The notes below the pieces were generated by a model. The model searched no databases. It saw only the letters and a program-made list of their open reading frames with translations, and had not been told where the DNA came from. Shown here one piece after another: positions 43,927-54,649 of a stretch of 64,000 bases of DNA. Source of the DNA: Akebia trifoliata (taxonomy: Eukaryota > Streptophyta > Magnoliopsida > Ranunculales > Lardizabalaceae); contig CM030710.1 of assembly GCA_017979445.1 (NCBI GenBank), positions 11,332,248 to 11,396,247 on the forward strand. Reading direction: 5' to 3'. Positions within the stretch are counted from its first letter, which is position 1. The number at the start of each line of letters is the position of its first letter. A program made the translations under genes and the position numbers.

Positions 43927-45447
43927 CTAAAAGCGCGCTCTCAATCTGCGAGTTGCGGATCCGTTTTTTTGGAGTTTGGAAGTCGCCACCTAGTTTTACG
44001 GTATAGGAACCGAAACATAACTAAAATAAAAAAAATGTACTAATCTACGAAAAGAAAAGGTCTAGGGATCATGTTACAAGATCAAAAAGTGTTAGGCACC
44101 AATCCCGTCTAGCAAACGCCGGTCTCTACTTTTCTAAAAAATATTATATTGCCAAAAACGGCCTAAAAAATTAAAATAAAAACCTAACTTACCCTGGTGA
44201 TTACAACAATTAGTTCTCTTAGAGCTGACATAGAGTGTCCTCGTATGAGTTTTCTTACTTTTTATCTATAACTAGATCTGCTTCCGATCTCCAAGATGAG
44301 GTATTCTCTTCCTAAATCTGAGTACTTTTTTTATTTTTTGAGTGTTCTGAAGATTTTTGGGTGTTTTGTAGTATTTCTAGGTGATTTTTGCCCAAAAATG
44401 GGGTTTGGGTATTAAGTACGAAGTTGGGACTTCAGATTTAGGATTTTGGAAAGGTCGAAGAGAGTTTTTGGCCTCTCTTTCTTATAATTTTTCTTGACCC
44501 GTGAGATTAGGTTGTGGAAGCTTCTTTTTATAGAGTTTTTTCAAAAAAATTTCATTTTGATTAAGTCTCTTTAAGATTAGGGTTTAATTAGGATTTTGAA
44601 TTATGGTTTTAAATTAAGGTTTCAATTATTACGTACAATGAATATCTTTTAGGTTTTTGGAGAACCCCCCTAATTATATTTTTAATTCTTTGGACCCCTA
44701 GATGGAAAGGTCTTTTATAAATATTAGGTGGCCTCTACTTGAATAAGTGGGCCACCACTTAAAATTTGTCTTATGGGCTTAATTAATTGGTTTTAATTGT
44801 TTAAAAATTTTAATTCAATTTATTAAGATTTCACTTTACGTTAATTAATATTTTAATTATTAATTTCAAAATTTTAAATTTTAATGGTTGGAAAATCATC
44901 GTTTTACCCCTAAAGAGGACTTTTGTGTTGAAAGGTCATTTTTTGATGTTTTGGGATGTTTTGAAATCAATTTTTCGTAAGGAATTCAATGGAAGTATCT
45001 ATTTATGTCATTTATGGGTTTTTTGCATGAAATGATCATGGACCCTATGAGGGGTATTTTCGTAATTTTATCGAATTTGTTAAGAATTGGTAGAATAATT
45101 TATTTGATTTTAATTTGTTATTTTTTTGTATTCGAATGGTTTTCCTAGTCGTAATGTAAGCTTTAAGGATGTTTTGATGTTAGGGGTATTTTAGTAATTT
45201 GATCATTTTTAATGATTTTTCTCGTAAAACTTCTTATTATATCAAATGATGATTTCTATATTTTTGGTCATATTTTCTTAGTGTATCATGGTTTCTAAAG
45301 TCTTGCTTGCTTAAGATACCTCATTCAAATTTCTGAAACATATCTAATAACAACAAAAATTATTGGAATATTCATCTATTATTGGGAATCGTCACAATCG
45401 GATTGACAAGTTAATTAATTAGGCGAGTGCAAAAATGGGGTGCTACA
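43927..45447 (-). mobile_element. 5' LTR of element I
   Basis: 1521 bp. The minus strand begins TGTAGCACCCCATTTTTGCA at 45447 and ends GAGAGCGCGCTTTTA at 43927, one base before the primer site. A TATAAAAA box is at 44525-44532 (minus). The second ATGGC copy follows at 45448-45452. Confidence 0.9.
44525..44532 (-). promoter_or_regulatory. TATA box of element I 5' LTR
   Basis: TATAAAAA on the minus strand in the context actcTATAAAAAgaag. The matching place in the 3' LTR is where the Ath element inserted. Confidence 0.5.
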
Positions 45448-45452
45448 ATGGC

Positions 45453-45567
45453 ATCATATCTGGTGAGTCAAGATCTTTCAGATGTTGATAGAGTGATCAT
45501 TGATTTGGTAGCTAGAGTCCGTGATTTGGAACTTCGCCTAGATGTTTCTTATGCCTCACGTAGTTAG
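45453..45567 (+). pseudogene. Antisense extra ORF of TatC, 3' end
   Basis: After the second ATGGC the plus frame continues with SYLVSQDLSDVDRVIIDLVA, then RVRDLELRLDVSY, and stops at TAG 45565-45567. It has leucine and charged residues in heptad-like spacing and continues the coiled-coil tail that breaks off at 13900. The frame is kept across the duplication. Confidence 0.65.
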
Positions 45568-46855
45568 ACGTATTTTCCTTGTATTTCTTGTATCTTTATT
45601 TTCTGCACGCTTGAACAAACGGATGTAATACAATAAATGGGAAAATTGTTGTTTTGATAAAAATTCTAAATTTTTTCTCATTTGCTAAAAATATAGATTT
45701 TTATGATTTTAAGATTTTTTGGATTTTTGAACTTGTAAAATAAAGTTGAAAAAAAACAAGTAAATTATTTTTCTTTGCAAAATTATTTGATTCAAATAAG
45801 GTTAAGATATGAATAGGTTAGGCCTAAACCCCTTGTAGTCATCAAGGTAAAAGGGTCAAATAGATTATGTGGATCTGTTCTCAGTTTCTCCTAGATCCTT
45901 TAGACTCATCCCCAACTTTGAAAAAGGTTGTCCCCGGGAATTTGAGGAGTTGAGGTGAAAGGTGCATACGAAGAGGTGTTTGGGTTGGTATGCGGTATCT
46001 GAAAGAAACTCTTTGTAGCCCTTCTGTTTTTTCAATTTTGTTTACCAATGTTACCCTTAGTGTCTGTTAAGGTTTTCACCAAGTTCATTTTTCTATCATT
46101 TTTGCACATTGACGCTCTTTTGGGGGTTTTCATCGTGTCAATAGTTTTGATCTTGCCACAGCTGATATTTTACTCACAATACCCTTTCAGGTTTTTACTA
46201 TGCCCTTTCAGGTTGTCCTATATTTATTAATATTACATAATAAAATGATTACAAAGACTTGAGTCCATACGAACTCTCAACGATTCTAGTGGTCTGGTGA
46301 TTCAATTTGAGCTATCAAACCAAAGATTCTACTTTGTAGCTACTCTTTTAGCGATTCAATCTTGTTTTTGTTCTAGTTGTGTCTGCTTTCGAATATCCGA
46401 TCTGATCTCCCCTCTCGCGTCTTCCAGTAACTTTTGTGACTTGAGTCCGAGATGCAAACACAAGATCAATATTTCCTTATTGCTTTTAACTACTTTTATT
46501 TTGTTGCTGTCAAAATGTTGTCTAAATTCCATCATCACTAACTAGCTGACTTTCAGGTCTTAACTTCGATCATTTACCTGATTGGATAGGACTTTTATTG
46601 GGTTGTAATATAAGTTATGGTTATAGTAGAAGAAAGACATGATAAAAGGCTCAAAAGAAAATAAATGTACTACTTAAAGTAGGGGTACCTTTATTGTTTC
46701 CTAAACTACCCTTTTTGGTAGAACTCTCAATGATGTTATCCTTTCAACTTTCTCTTGGCCTTCGAGATGTAAGTTAAGCCTAAGAATGAAAATTTTCTTT
46801 TTGACTTTTTTCATTTTTTGTATTTTTTTTCGTTCACAGTTTATCTTCATGCGGA
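45568..46855 (-). mobile_element. TatC region between integrase and antisense gene
   Basis: This is a non-coding stretch by my reading. Open frames at 46048-46230 and 46297-46545 (plus) show no domain. On the plus strand the first 150 bases after the ORF stop contain aatacaataaatgg-type sequence that could act as its 3' UTR. GCGGA at 46851-46855 is the target of element II. Confidence 0.45.
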
Positions 46856-48545
46856 TGTAGACACCCCATTTTTGCATTCGCCTGATTAATCAACTCGTCA
46901 ACCCGATTCCAACGGTTCGCAATGATAGATGTTTATTCCAATGTTTTATTTTGTTACTAGATATGTTTTAGAAATCCGGATGAGGTATCTCAAACTAACA
47001 AAACCTTAGAAACCACCAACACTAGGAAAATATAACTCTAAAAATATAGAAATTATCATCTTACAAACAAAAAGAAGCTTCACGGTAAAAATCACTTAAA
47101 ATGATCAAATTATCAAAATACCCTTTACCTCAAAATATCCCTAGAGCCTACATTACACTTAGGAAAATCCATTTAAATACATAAAATAATAAATCGAAAC
47201 CAAATAAATCATTTCGCCGATTTTCACAAAATTTGATAAAATTACGAAAATACCCCTCATAAAGTTCAAGACCATTTCGTATAAAATTTTTTATAAATGA
47301 CACAAACCAATATTCCCATTGAATTCCTTACGAAAAATTGATTCTAAAACATCTTGGAATATCAAAAACTGACTTGAAACGTAAAAGTTCCCTTCAGGCG
47401 TAAAACGATAATTTTCCAATTAAAAAAATTTAAATTTCGAAATTAATAAATAAAATATTACATAATGAAAAGTGAAACATTAATAAAGTTAATTTAAAAT
47501 TTTAAAGCAAAAAAATCAATCAATCAAGCTCTCAAGCAAAATTATTGATGATTGCCAAGATATTTATTAAAGGACACCTCCATCTAGGGGCCCAAAGAAT
47601 TAAAAATATAATAAAGGGGGGTTCTTCAAAAAATTAAAGTCAATCTTAAAATCAATAAAGTAAGAGTAAAGTCAAGATATTAAAGTCAATGAAGTAAGAG
47701 TAAAGTCAAGATATTAAAGTCAACCAAGTAAAAGTAAAGTCAAAATCTTAAAGTCAATCAAGTGAGACTACAAGTCAAAATCCTAATAGAGTTCTAATTA
47801 AATTATATTTAAAACAATCCTAATTAAATAATAACTCTATTTAATAGAATTCTAACTAAATAATAACTCTACTTAAAATAATTCTAAATAAACAATAATT
47901 GTTTCTAAAAGAATTATAATTAAACATTAACTTTATCTAAAAGGCACCTAAAAAATCTATAAATAAGGGTCCCTACAATCTATTTTCGTATCAAAAAGCT
48001 TCCCTAGCCTCCCATAAATCCTAATTCTGAAGTCCTAACTCTTTACCTAACACCCATACCTCAACTTTAGCTCGAAAAATACATAAAAGCCCTTCAAAAA
48101 TACCTAGAAACCCATAAACAAATTCGAAGAATTCAGATCTAAGAAAGAGATACCTCGTCTTGGAGATTCAAAACGAATCCAGTGATAGAACGAAGCGAGG
48201 AGTACCGTACAAGGAGTGATTCTATTAGATCTGAGGGAGTAAGACCGTTGCCTTCGGAAAGGTATAAATTTCTTTTATTTTTTTTATTACTTATGTGTTT
48301 TAGCAATGTAGTTTATTTGAGAATTAGTAGAGACCAACATTTGCCGGACGGGGTTGGTGCCTAACACCTTCCAACCCCGTAATTTGATCCCCGAACTCAG
48401 TTTTTTTTTTTTTTTTAAGTAGATTAGTTGTTTTTATTCGTTTAGAGTCCATGTTCGATTCCTAGACCGTAATAACTAGGTGACGACTCTGAAACCTCAA
48501 AGTCAAAAACGGATCTGTGCACCCTGCGGATCGAGGGCGCTTTTA
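46856..48545 (+). mobile_element. 5' LTR of element II
   Basis: It starts TGTAGACACCCCATTTTTGC and ends GATCGAGGGCGCTTTTA. TATAAATA is at 47958-47965, about 1.1 kb into the LTR. The part 47660-47770 repeats a roughly 35-base unit with aagtaagagtaaagtcaaga. By eye it is about nine-tenths identical to the 3' LTR. Confidence 0.93.
47958..47965 (+). promoter_or_regulatory. TATA box of element II 5' LTR
   Basis: TATAAATA in the context aatcTATAAATAaggg, kept at 57450-57457 in the 3' LTR. Confidence 0.6.
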
Positions 48546-48546
48546 G

Positions 48547-48564
48547 TGGTGACTCCTCTAGGGA
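48547..48564 (+). other. Primer binding site of element II, tRNA-Arg type, mutated
   Basis: TGGTGACTCCTCTAGGGA differs at three of 18 positions from the perfect site of element I. It starts one base after the LTR end. Confidence 0.75.
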
Positions 48565-48749
48565 CTTGAAAAGTCCCAAGTATGGGAACATTATCGATGA
48601 CTTAGTTTTTATTTATTTATTTAATTTTTAGTTAGTTTTTTTGTTTATTTATCGATTTTTTTTTATATTTATTATTATTATTCTTGTTGGTCTGATCATT
48701 AATCATTCGATTCTATTTGGAGTACCTTGATCCAACATATTATTTTTTT

Positions 48750-48850
48750 ATGGTTTAATCAAGGGCCATCCGAAATGACCCTAAATAATGCGAGATTTCA
48801 AGGTAATGATTATATTGAGGATGGGATAATGATCATTGGGCTATGATTTT
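48750..48850 (+). repeat. Inverted arm 1 of leader cassette, element II
   Basis: ttatggtttaatcaagggcc ... gaaatgaccctaaataatg ... ttcaaggtaatgat ... attgaggatgggataatgat ... cattgggctatgat. The complement of 50515-50640 carries the same blocks in the same order at roughly 70% identity by eye. Confidence 0.65.
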
Positions 48851-49030
48851 TTTTGTTTTCTTGTTTTTTGTGTTAATGTGCTTTTCGATAATATTCTTAT
48901 TTATTTTTTTTAGGTATCGATCTATTTTTTAATATTTTTTAAATATTTTTTTGGATATGTCACGGTCTTTTGACAGTATTATTATTGGTAGTTTTTTTTT
49001 AATTTTTTTTATGATGAGTGAAAGCAAGCA

Positions 49031-49058
49031 AATATATATATATATATATATATATATA
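49031..49058. repeat. (AT)14 microsatellite
   Basis: A pure AT dinucleotide run inside the leader cassette of element II. It is probably length-polymorphic. Confidence 0.92.
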
Positions 49059-49059
49059 G

Positions 49060-50510
49060 GAATTTTGGGGTGCTGCTAACAATAGCAAGCTATATAGATG
49101 TTAAGTCGTTTTTTTTTTTAAAGGTGTGTTATTAGTAAGAAATGGGTTTTTACTATTACACCCTTAATGAATCTAATTCAAAGATTGGTGTGCTTGTAGT
49201 AAAAAATCTTTTTTATCCCAATTTATATCATCTTCTTTATTGTCCTCAACAGAGACCATGGCTTAAGCCGATCGATTTAAAGCTTCTATTCCGATCGATT
49301 TAGGACTGTTAAATCTAATCGATGTCTTCTGAGGTAGAGATGCAAAGTGTCGAATCAACAGCCCCTTTAAAATCTAATCAATCTCGAACGGTTTTTGTTG
49401 AAATTCGATATCTCCTTCATTTGTCGAAGAAGGTTGGAGTCGCTGGTTCAGATCGGTAGGAGACCTTTGATTCAATGTGAAGTAACGGATCTCGCTCGAA
49501 GCATCGATTTTTTTTTTAATTTCTGTTAGTTTCTTTCGAAATTGTTTTGAATTTTCGACTGAAGATTTCTTTTTTGAAACCCAATTTTTTTTAGATAAGA
49601 AAAAAAAAAATAATGCCGATTTTCTTTTGGGAGTTGGAAAAGAAGAGGGATTGAAAGATCGAATGAAGATATTTCAAATTAGTGTTTTTTCTTGCCTTAG
49701 AGACGTTCGAACCTTGATAATCTTTGTTCTCGATCGAGTCATGGAAATCGTGGGATCGCTCGATCTAAAATTGGTAATCAATACATTGATTTGAATTTTT
49801 ATTCTGAATTTATCTTCCTTGATCCGAATTTATTGGAATTTCTTCTTCGTTTCAGAATGATCATTAGTGTTCTTAGGATTTATAAGATTTGGAATACATT
49901 GGTTGAACGATTTTGAACTTCAAGAGATGCTATTTGCGAAATTGGAATCATCCAATCAGAATGCAATAGCAAAATTTAAAGTTTGGGATGATCCTATAGC
50001 TTCCCAGTATTGTTTTCTTTTCAAGTTCGAGTCCAGTGGTTATCAAGAACCTAGTTCGCTGGGTTCTTGATGCGCAAATTCCGAATGTCACTGAAGTATG
50101 AGTTCTCTGTTCTTGGTGTTGGATAGAATGCATGTTCAAAAAAATCAAGAAAAAAAGTAAATTTTTTTTTCAGCCGAAATCTAATTCGATAATCATTCTA
50201 ATTGAGGAGATTCCATGCAAGCCACTATGTATTTTGGGTGTTTTAGTATTTCTATATATTATTACACCAACGCACCATCGAGATTCTAAATTCTTTCTTT
50301 AATAGCCAATGGTTTGGCATGGCAAAATATTGGTGGTTTTGTTTGAAATTATTTTTTAATAGTTTTTTTTTTAAAATGTGTTATTTAAGTTTTTTCTTTT
50401 TTTAATAATTAAATAATAATAAAAAAATCAATCTTTTATGCTTGCTAAAGGTAGATTTGTTTTCTAATTTTTTTTTCTTCTTTTCTCTTGTTCTTTCTTT
50501 CAATTTGTTT
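49060..50510 (+). other. Cargo of leader cassette, element II
   Basis: It has more GC and CpG than its surroundings. An ATG at 49325 opens a short frame MSSEVEMQSVEST ending after about 45 codons. A longer frame at 49867-50070 (67 codons) has no recognised domain. Near 49060-49160 the sequence ggggtgctgctaacaatagc followed by aaatgggtttttactattac resembles the end of a non-autonomous DNA transposon, but I could not find its partner end. It may be a 5' region plus exon pieces of a host gene; no family can be named. Confidence 0.35.
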
Positions 50511-50514
50511 AGAG

Positions 50515-50640
50515 ATTATCATAACCTCTTATCCCAATGATTGTCATTCCATTCTTAATCTAATATCCTTTGAATATCAACATGTTTGTGGTCACCCCAA
50601 AATAGCCCTAAATTGGACCATAAAAATTATAAAAGTTGTA
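50515..50640 (-). repeat. Inverted arm 2 of leader cassette, element II
   Basis: The minus strand reads TTTTATGGTCCAATTTAGGG ... TTTTGGGGTGACC ... ATTCAAAGGATATTAGATTA ... GAATGGAATGACAATCATTG. It is the inverse of 48750-48850 and equivalent to 29325-29430 of element I. Confidence 0.65.
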
Positions 50641-50849
50641 TTACAATGATTAAGAGTTGATCAATTACTATGCTATATTCATTATCGATTCACCATAATT
50701 CTAAATTGAGATATGCCAAGAGATGTGCGCTTTGATCTTAAATTGAATCATATGGATATGTTTTAATCTTTCTTGGATCAATATATATCTGTACTTGCAT
50801 GATTGTTTGTAAGGTTTAATTGGACCCATGAATTAATCTGTTTGGAAAA

Positions 50850-51640
50850 GGCCCGGGGCACACCCCACCCTGTTTTGCACACACCACATGCACATTTACT
50901 GTTTTGCATGCTTGCACATCCCATATAGCCAAAGTGACACTAGTGCGTGGCCCAGTCTCTTCAGAGATGCGACGTCATTCATGAAAACCACAACTCCAGT
51001 CACGTACCTAAGGGTATATCAAACTGGGGCATCAGTACCGTCTGATCAGGTGACTCTAAAAGGTATATCGATACACTCAGGCTGGAGCAACCTGAGCCTT
51101 TGACCTATTATGAGCCACACAGTCACATGTCCCATTTGCCAATGTAGTACTAGTACGTGGTCGGTCCCCTCGTGGGATGCCTAATCATTTATGAAAGATA
51201 CAACTCTTAACCCGTAACCATAGGTATATCAAAAGTAATCCAAGTACATCAATTGCACTTCTTGGTCAAAATCGATGCCTAAGCGAGATCCTACCCCGCT
51301 ATACCCTATTGTATTAGGGGGATAGACTACTTCTATTCTAGACGATAAGTATTTAAGTGGGCTCTTACTCAACATCATGCACCACCTCTCAATTGGGGAT
51401 CAAACTGGCTGTTTTTGACTTCAGAGAAGTGAGTTGGAATTTTACATTATCACCTATACAGTATATCAAACCAAGGCATCATGTACCGTCTGATTGAGTA
51501 CGCTCGAGAGGTATATACGTATACTTGGGCAAGGATGGCCAGATAAAAATGTATTGCACATAGTAAGCTTAGAGTCTAGAAACTTACCCTATAGGTCACG
51601 ACTCGAAATTATCGTGGGTGTTCCCTAGTTACTTATTGGA
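50850..51640 (+). mobile_element. Conserved leader block of TatA (element II copy)
   Basis: It aligns with 28250-29070 in inverse orientation. Two direct internal copies are visible of tatatcaaacyrrggcatca / accgtctgatyrrgtgactc (51015 and 51465) and of the ccaaagtgacactagtgcgt / ccaatgtagtactagtacgt segment (50929 and 51139). The middle part 51240-51450 is the module shared with the Ath leader. No coding frame is convincing. Confidence 0.75.
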
Positions 51641-51889
51641 ATCGGACCTCATGAATAATGAGATCAGGAATGTGTGTTTTGTCCTCAAGAATAAATCTTT
51701 TTATTTAACCTAATTTGAAACTACTGTATTATTGGGTGTACCAACCCAATAAAAAATCCATTTTAAAACTTGACAATGATTCATAATGACCCAGTCCATC
51801 TCGATCTAATGATCATAATGAACCAGCCCATTTAAATCAAAATGGAATTCAAACCCTTTTCTAATTCGGGTTTCAACCCATCTTAAATG

Positions 51890-52040
51890 AAAAAAAGTAT
51901 TTTTCCAAAAGAAATCTTATTCAGAAGAAAAATATTTTCCAAAAGAAATTATTTTCAAAAAGAAAATATTTTTCAAAAGAAATTATTTCCCAAAAAGAAA
52001 AGATTCTTCAAAAGAAAATATTTTCTAAAAGAAGAAAGTG
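51890..52040. repeat. Short purine-rich repeats (ttttcaaaagaaa type)
   Basis: Six or seven imperfect units of 20-25 bases (aaatatttttcaaaagaaat and variants) in the leader of element II. Confidence 0.7.
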
Positions 52041-52780
52041 AAGGAAAATGATGACTTATAAAAATATATTTTGCATGGACCTTTGATACGTACTAAAATA
52101 CCTATGGATCTAGTTAGTTCATAGTTAATCAATTGACCTATTTTGAATAAGCTTTTTGATCAATTTACATGATCAAATGGATTAAATGATTACAAGCAAA
52201 GAAAAGTCTAATTTAGTCCATTCGGTTAGATCGATCTAAATAGAACTAACAACTTGATTGGACGCGTGGTTTCATTCATAAAACCAGCCAAATCAACGGG
52301 TTCCTGCATCTGATCAAATGAATTAAATTGGTCACATCACTTTGCCCATTGGACTGTAGGCATTTTATTAATTTCTTATCTTGGTAAACCTGGTAATGAT
52401 AAATGATTCGTCCGGATTCCACAAAGAAATAAGTATTTTATTTGGTCGAAATTGCTCTAAGACATTCTACATCATCCTATTTTGTGTCTAGTCTTTTAAT
52501 ACATCTTTACCCCGGTCTTTCTCTCAAGTCATCTACCTAGTCGACTAAGGATAGTTTCTATTGTTTGGTCAAATCTTTTGCCCTTGTTGATCGTGATCTC
52601 TACTTTATTTTCGAATGATCATCAATCTTCAACACGGTTAATCTACGTCAAATCATGCAAGATTTTGTGAATCAGATGAATTATGCTTGCCAATGCCATC
52701 CGATGGTGACATGCTAAGATAACGAAGACAGACATGGAGAGGATTCAAAGACTAGAATCGATACTTCAAAAAAATATGAA
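52041..52780 (+). mobile_element. Gag-proximal leader of element II
   Basis: No clear reading frame. The stretch upstream of gag holds short frames broken by many stops and probably includes the decayed Gag N-terminus near 52620-52780. Confidence 0.4.
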
Positions 52781-53280
52781 TTACTAAACATGCCTAAATA
52801 CGATGGAACTTCTTATCTAAGAACTCACCTATGCTCGTATGTCGGGGACATGCATCTTCGAGGTTTTAGGAGTAAGCAAATGGCACAATTATTTTGTACC
52901 ACTCTCAAAGGTCCAACTCTGGAATGACTTATATTGCTAATACAATCCTGACTTCATACTTAGGAAGAAATCATGGAAGAGTTTATGAAGCATTTTAGTC
53001 TGAAGGTTGCTAACTCAAATCCAACACAATCGATAGTTAATGTTGTTAAACGATCCAAGCATAGAAGAAAGTTTGATAATCTCGGGATGACCTTGAGGAT
53101 GTTAACAAAGAAATGATTATTACAATCGAAATCTGTACCCAATGCCCTTTAAAGTAATGACGAAAGTCACCAGTTCTGCGAGTTTCACCAAGTTACAAGT
53201 CATTAACTGACAAATGTATATCTCTCCGCCATGTTATTCAAGACCTCATCGACGCAGGGAAGATAACCTTTAAGTGAAAT
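52781..53280 (+). pseudogene. Gag of element II, degenerate
   Basis: The plus frames give MPKYDGTSYLRTHL, SKQMAQLFCTTLKGPTLE, then EEIMEEFMKHFS, and after frame changes ISLRHVIQDLIDAGKITFK. This is the Retrotrans_gag core plus the Tat-type C-terminal block, in the same order as in element I (26449-27450). Stops follow GPTLE and occur repeatedly after it. The Cys/His block is lost. Confidence 0.7.
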
Positions 53281-54100
53281 GTTGAGTCTGCTGGATAAAA
53301 TACCATCTAGTTGTCCTAGTTTTTCCATTATTTCTTGTCTCGTTAATTTTCAAGTAGTGTCAAGTTTCAAAGAGTATTTATTTTTACAAGAGTTATTGTT
53401 CTAGGTTAATAAGGGAATACTTCCATTCCAATGAAATAAAAAAATTATTTCGATTATCATGTGTGCAACAAGTCTTCAAATTTTTGAATTTGATTAAAAA
53501 TTGAATCTAAGGATAATTCTTGATAAGTGTGAATCAAAATTGTCCAATCCCTACAGGAACATGAGAAAATAATGGACTTACTTAAGGAGTTCAGAGATGT
53601 TTTCTCATTATCCTATGAGGATACGTTTAATGTGAGCATTAATATTTTTCAACAATGAATCTTTGGTCTAATGATATGGGCACGGCCTATCTCTCTAGAA
53701 TCGGAGGTTATTCTGACAGTTTGAAGATACATCGCACCTCGAGGGAGTCATGGTCAAGAGATAGAAAATTTGAAGCATGAATTACACTCAGAAGAATCAA
53801 ATGTCACCAATGAGTTCAAATACTCAAAGTAATCTATCAAATTAGATTAAACACTTCAAGATCACAACGTTCAGAATTTACCATCCCAGGTATCAAGGAA
53901 AGGATCATTATATAATGGATGCAAAAAATGGGACATCAAGTAAGGGGCAAAATTTTTCCTTTAGAAAAAATACTATCTCTAAGAACCAGAATTGAAAATC
54001 AACACTATAAGAGAAGACCAGCTCAAGTACTCAATGTTAAAAATGAAATCACTCATTCAGAACTTTGAGCCCAACTAGGGCAGATCAGTTATCATCAAAG
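53281..54100 (+). pseudogene. Pol remnant of element II
   Basis: Around 53555-53640 the plus frame reads LQEHEKIMDLLKEFRDVFSL, then SYEDTF. This is the segment just before the reverse transcriptase palm (I..LLKEF.DVF.WSYEDM). Sequence after it has no YXDD, RNase H or integrase motif, and it reaches the post-pol block within 700 bases. The deletion breaks off at the same place as in element I, so both copies descend from one pol-deleted ancestor. Confidence 0.6.
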
Positions 54101-54640
54101 AGACCTTACAAGGCAAAGCATTAACTAACCTCAATCAAATTATGTCATACCCCATTTAAGGAGGCCTTTCTTTGATCGATGCACTTTTTCCAATCTCACC
54201 CTTTTTTAAAAAAAATATTTTCCTTTATTAGCCCCTTTATCCAATATGAAAAAATAACCATTTTTTTTCTAAATCACAGCAACCAACCAACCTAGGGGAG
54301 GGTATTTTGAACTACGTCTTGGTCTGATCCCAAAATTCTATGGTACGTAGGCAACTTGAGAAGTTAATTCAGGCCCGACCACATCAAAATAAAAAAATAT
54401 TTTCCTCAACAATGAAAAAATCTAAAAACAAAAAATTCAAAATAAAAAAAGAAATATCTTCAAAATGGAGAAGAAAATTCAAGGTAAAATAAAAGAAATG
54501 CCACACAAGGGGCATTCGGATTTTTAAGCCTCAAAATCCCTTTCTTTTTATACCCAATCCTAAGCTTACCTATAAAAGTCCTCTTATGTACCGTGCAAAA
54601 AGTCAAGAAAGATAGCAAATGATGATTAGATAGTCATTCC
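54101..54640 (+). mobile_element. Post-pol block of element II
   Basis: ttttgaactacgtcttggtc, tgatcccaaaattctatgg and tacgtaggcaacttgagaag (54310-54370) are the conserved Tat post-pol stretch, equivalent to 25335-25405 and 7715-7800. A-rich repeats with ggggcatt follow. Confidence 0.6.
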
Positions 54641-54649
54641 ATAAGGAAA

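Larger units (their letters stand above)
13906..45447 (-). mobile_element. Element I: TatA retrotransposon, minus strand, 31.5 kb with nested insertions
   Basis: The 5' LTR is 43927-45447 with a tRNA-Arg primer site at 43908-43925. The 3' LTR is 13906-20887, split by an Ath element, with a polypurine tract at 20888. ATGGC duplications flank the whole element. From 5' to 3' it has a long leader, gag (27450-26449), a short pol remnant (26050-25756) and a long repeat-rich 3' UTR. Protease, most of reverse transcriptase, RNase H and integrase are absent, so it could only have moved with proteins from another element. Nested inside are an Ath element, two solo LTRs and a copia element; removing them leaves roughly 12 kb. 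The leader carries fused host-gene fragments. Confidence 0.88.

Noticed and set aside
46048..46545. Two adjacent plus-strand frames with hydrophobic stretches
   Set aside because: No recognisable family, no start context, and the place is the decayed TatC 3' region; kept only as an unassigned stretch.
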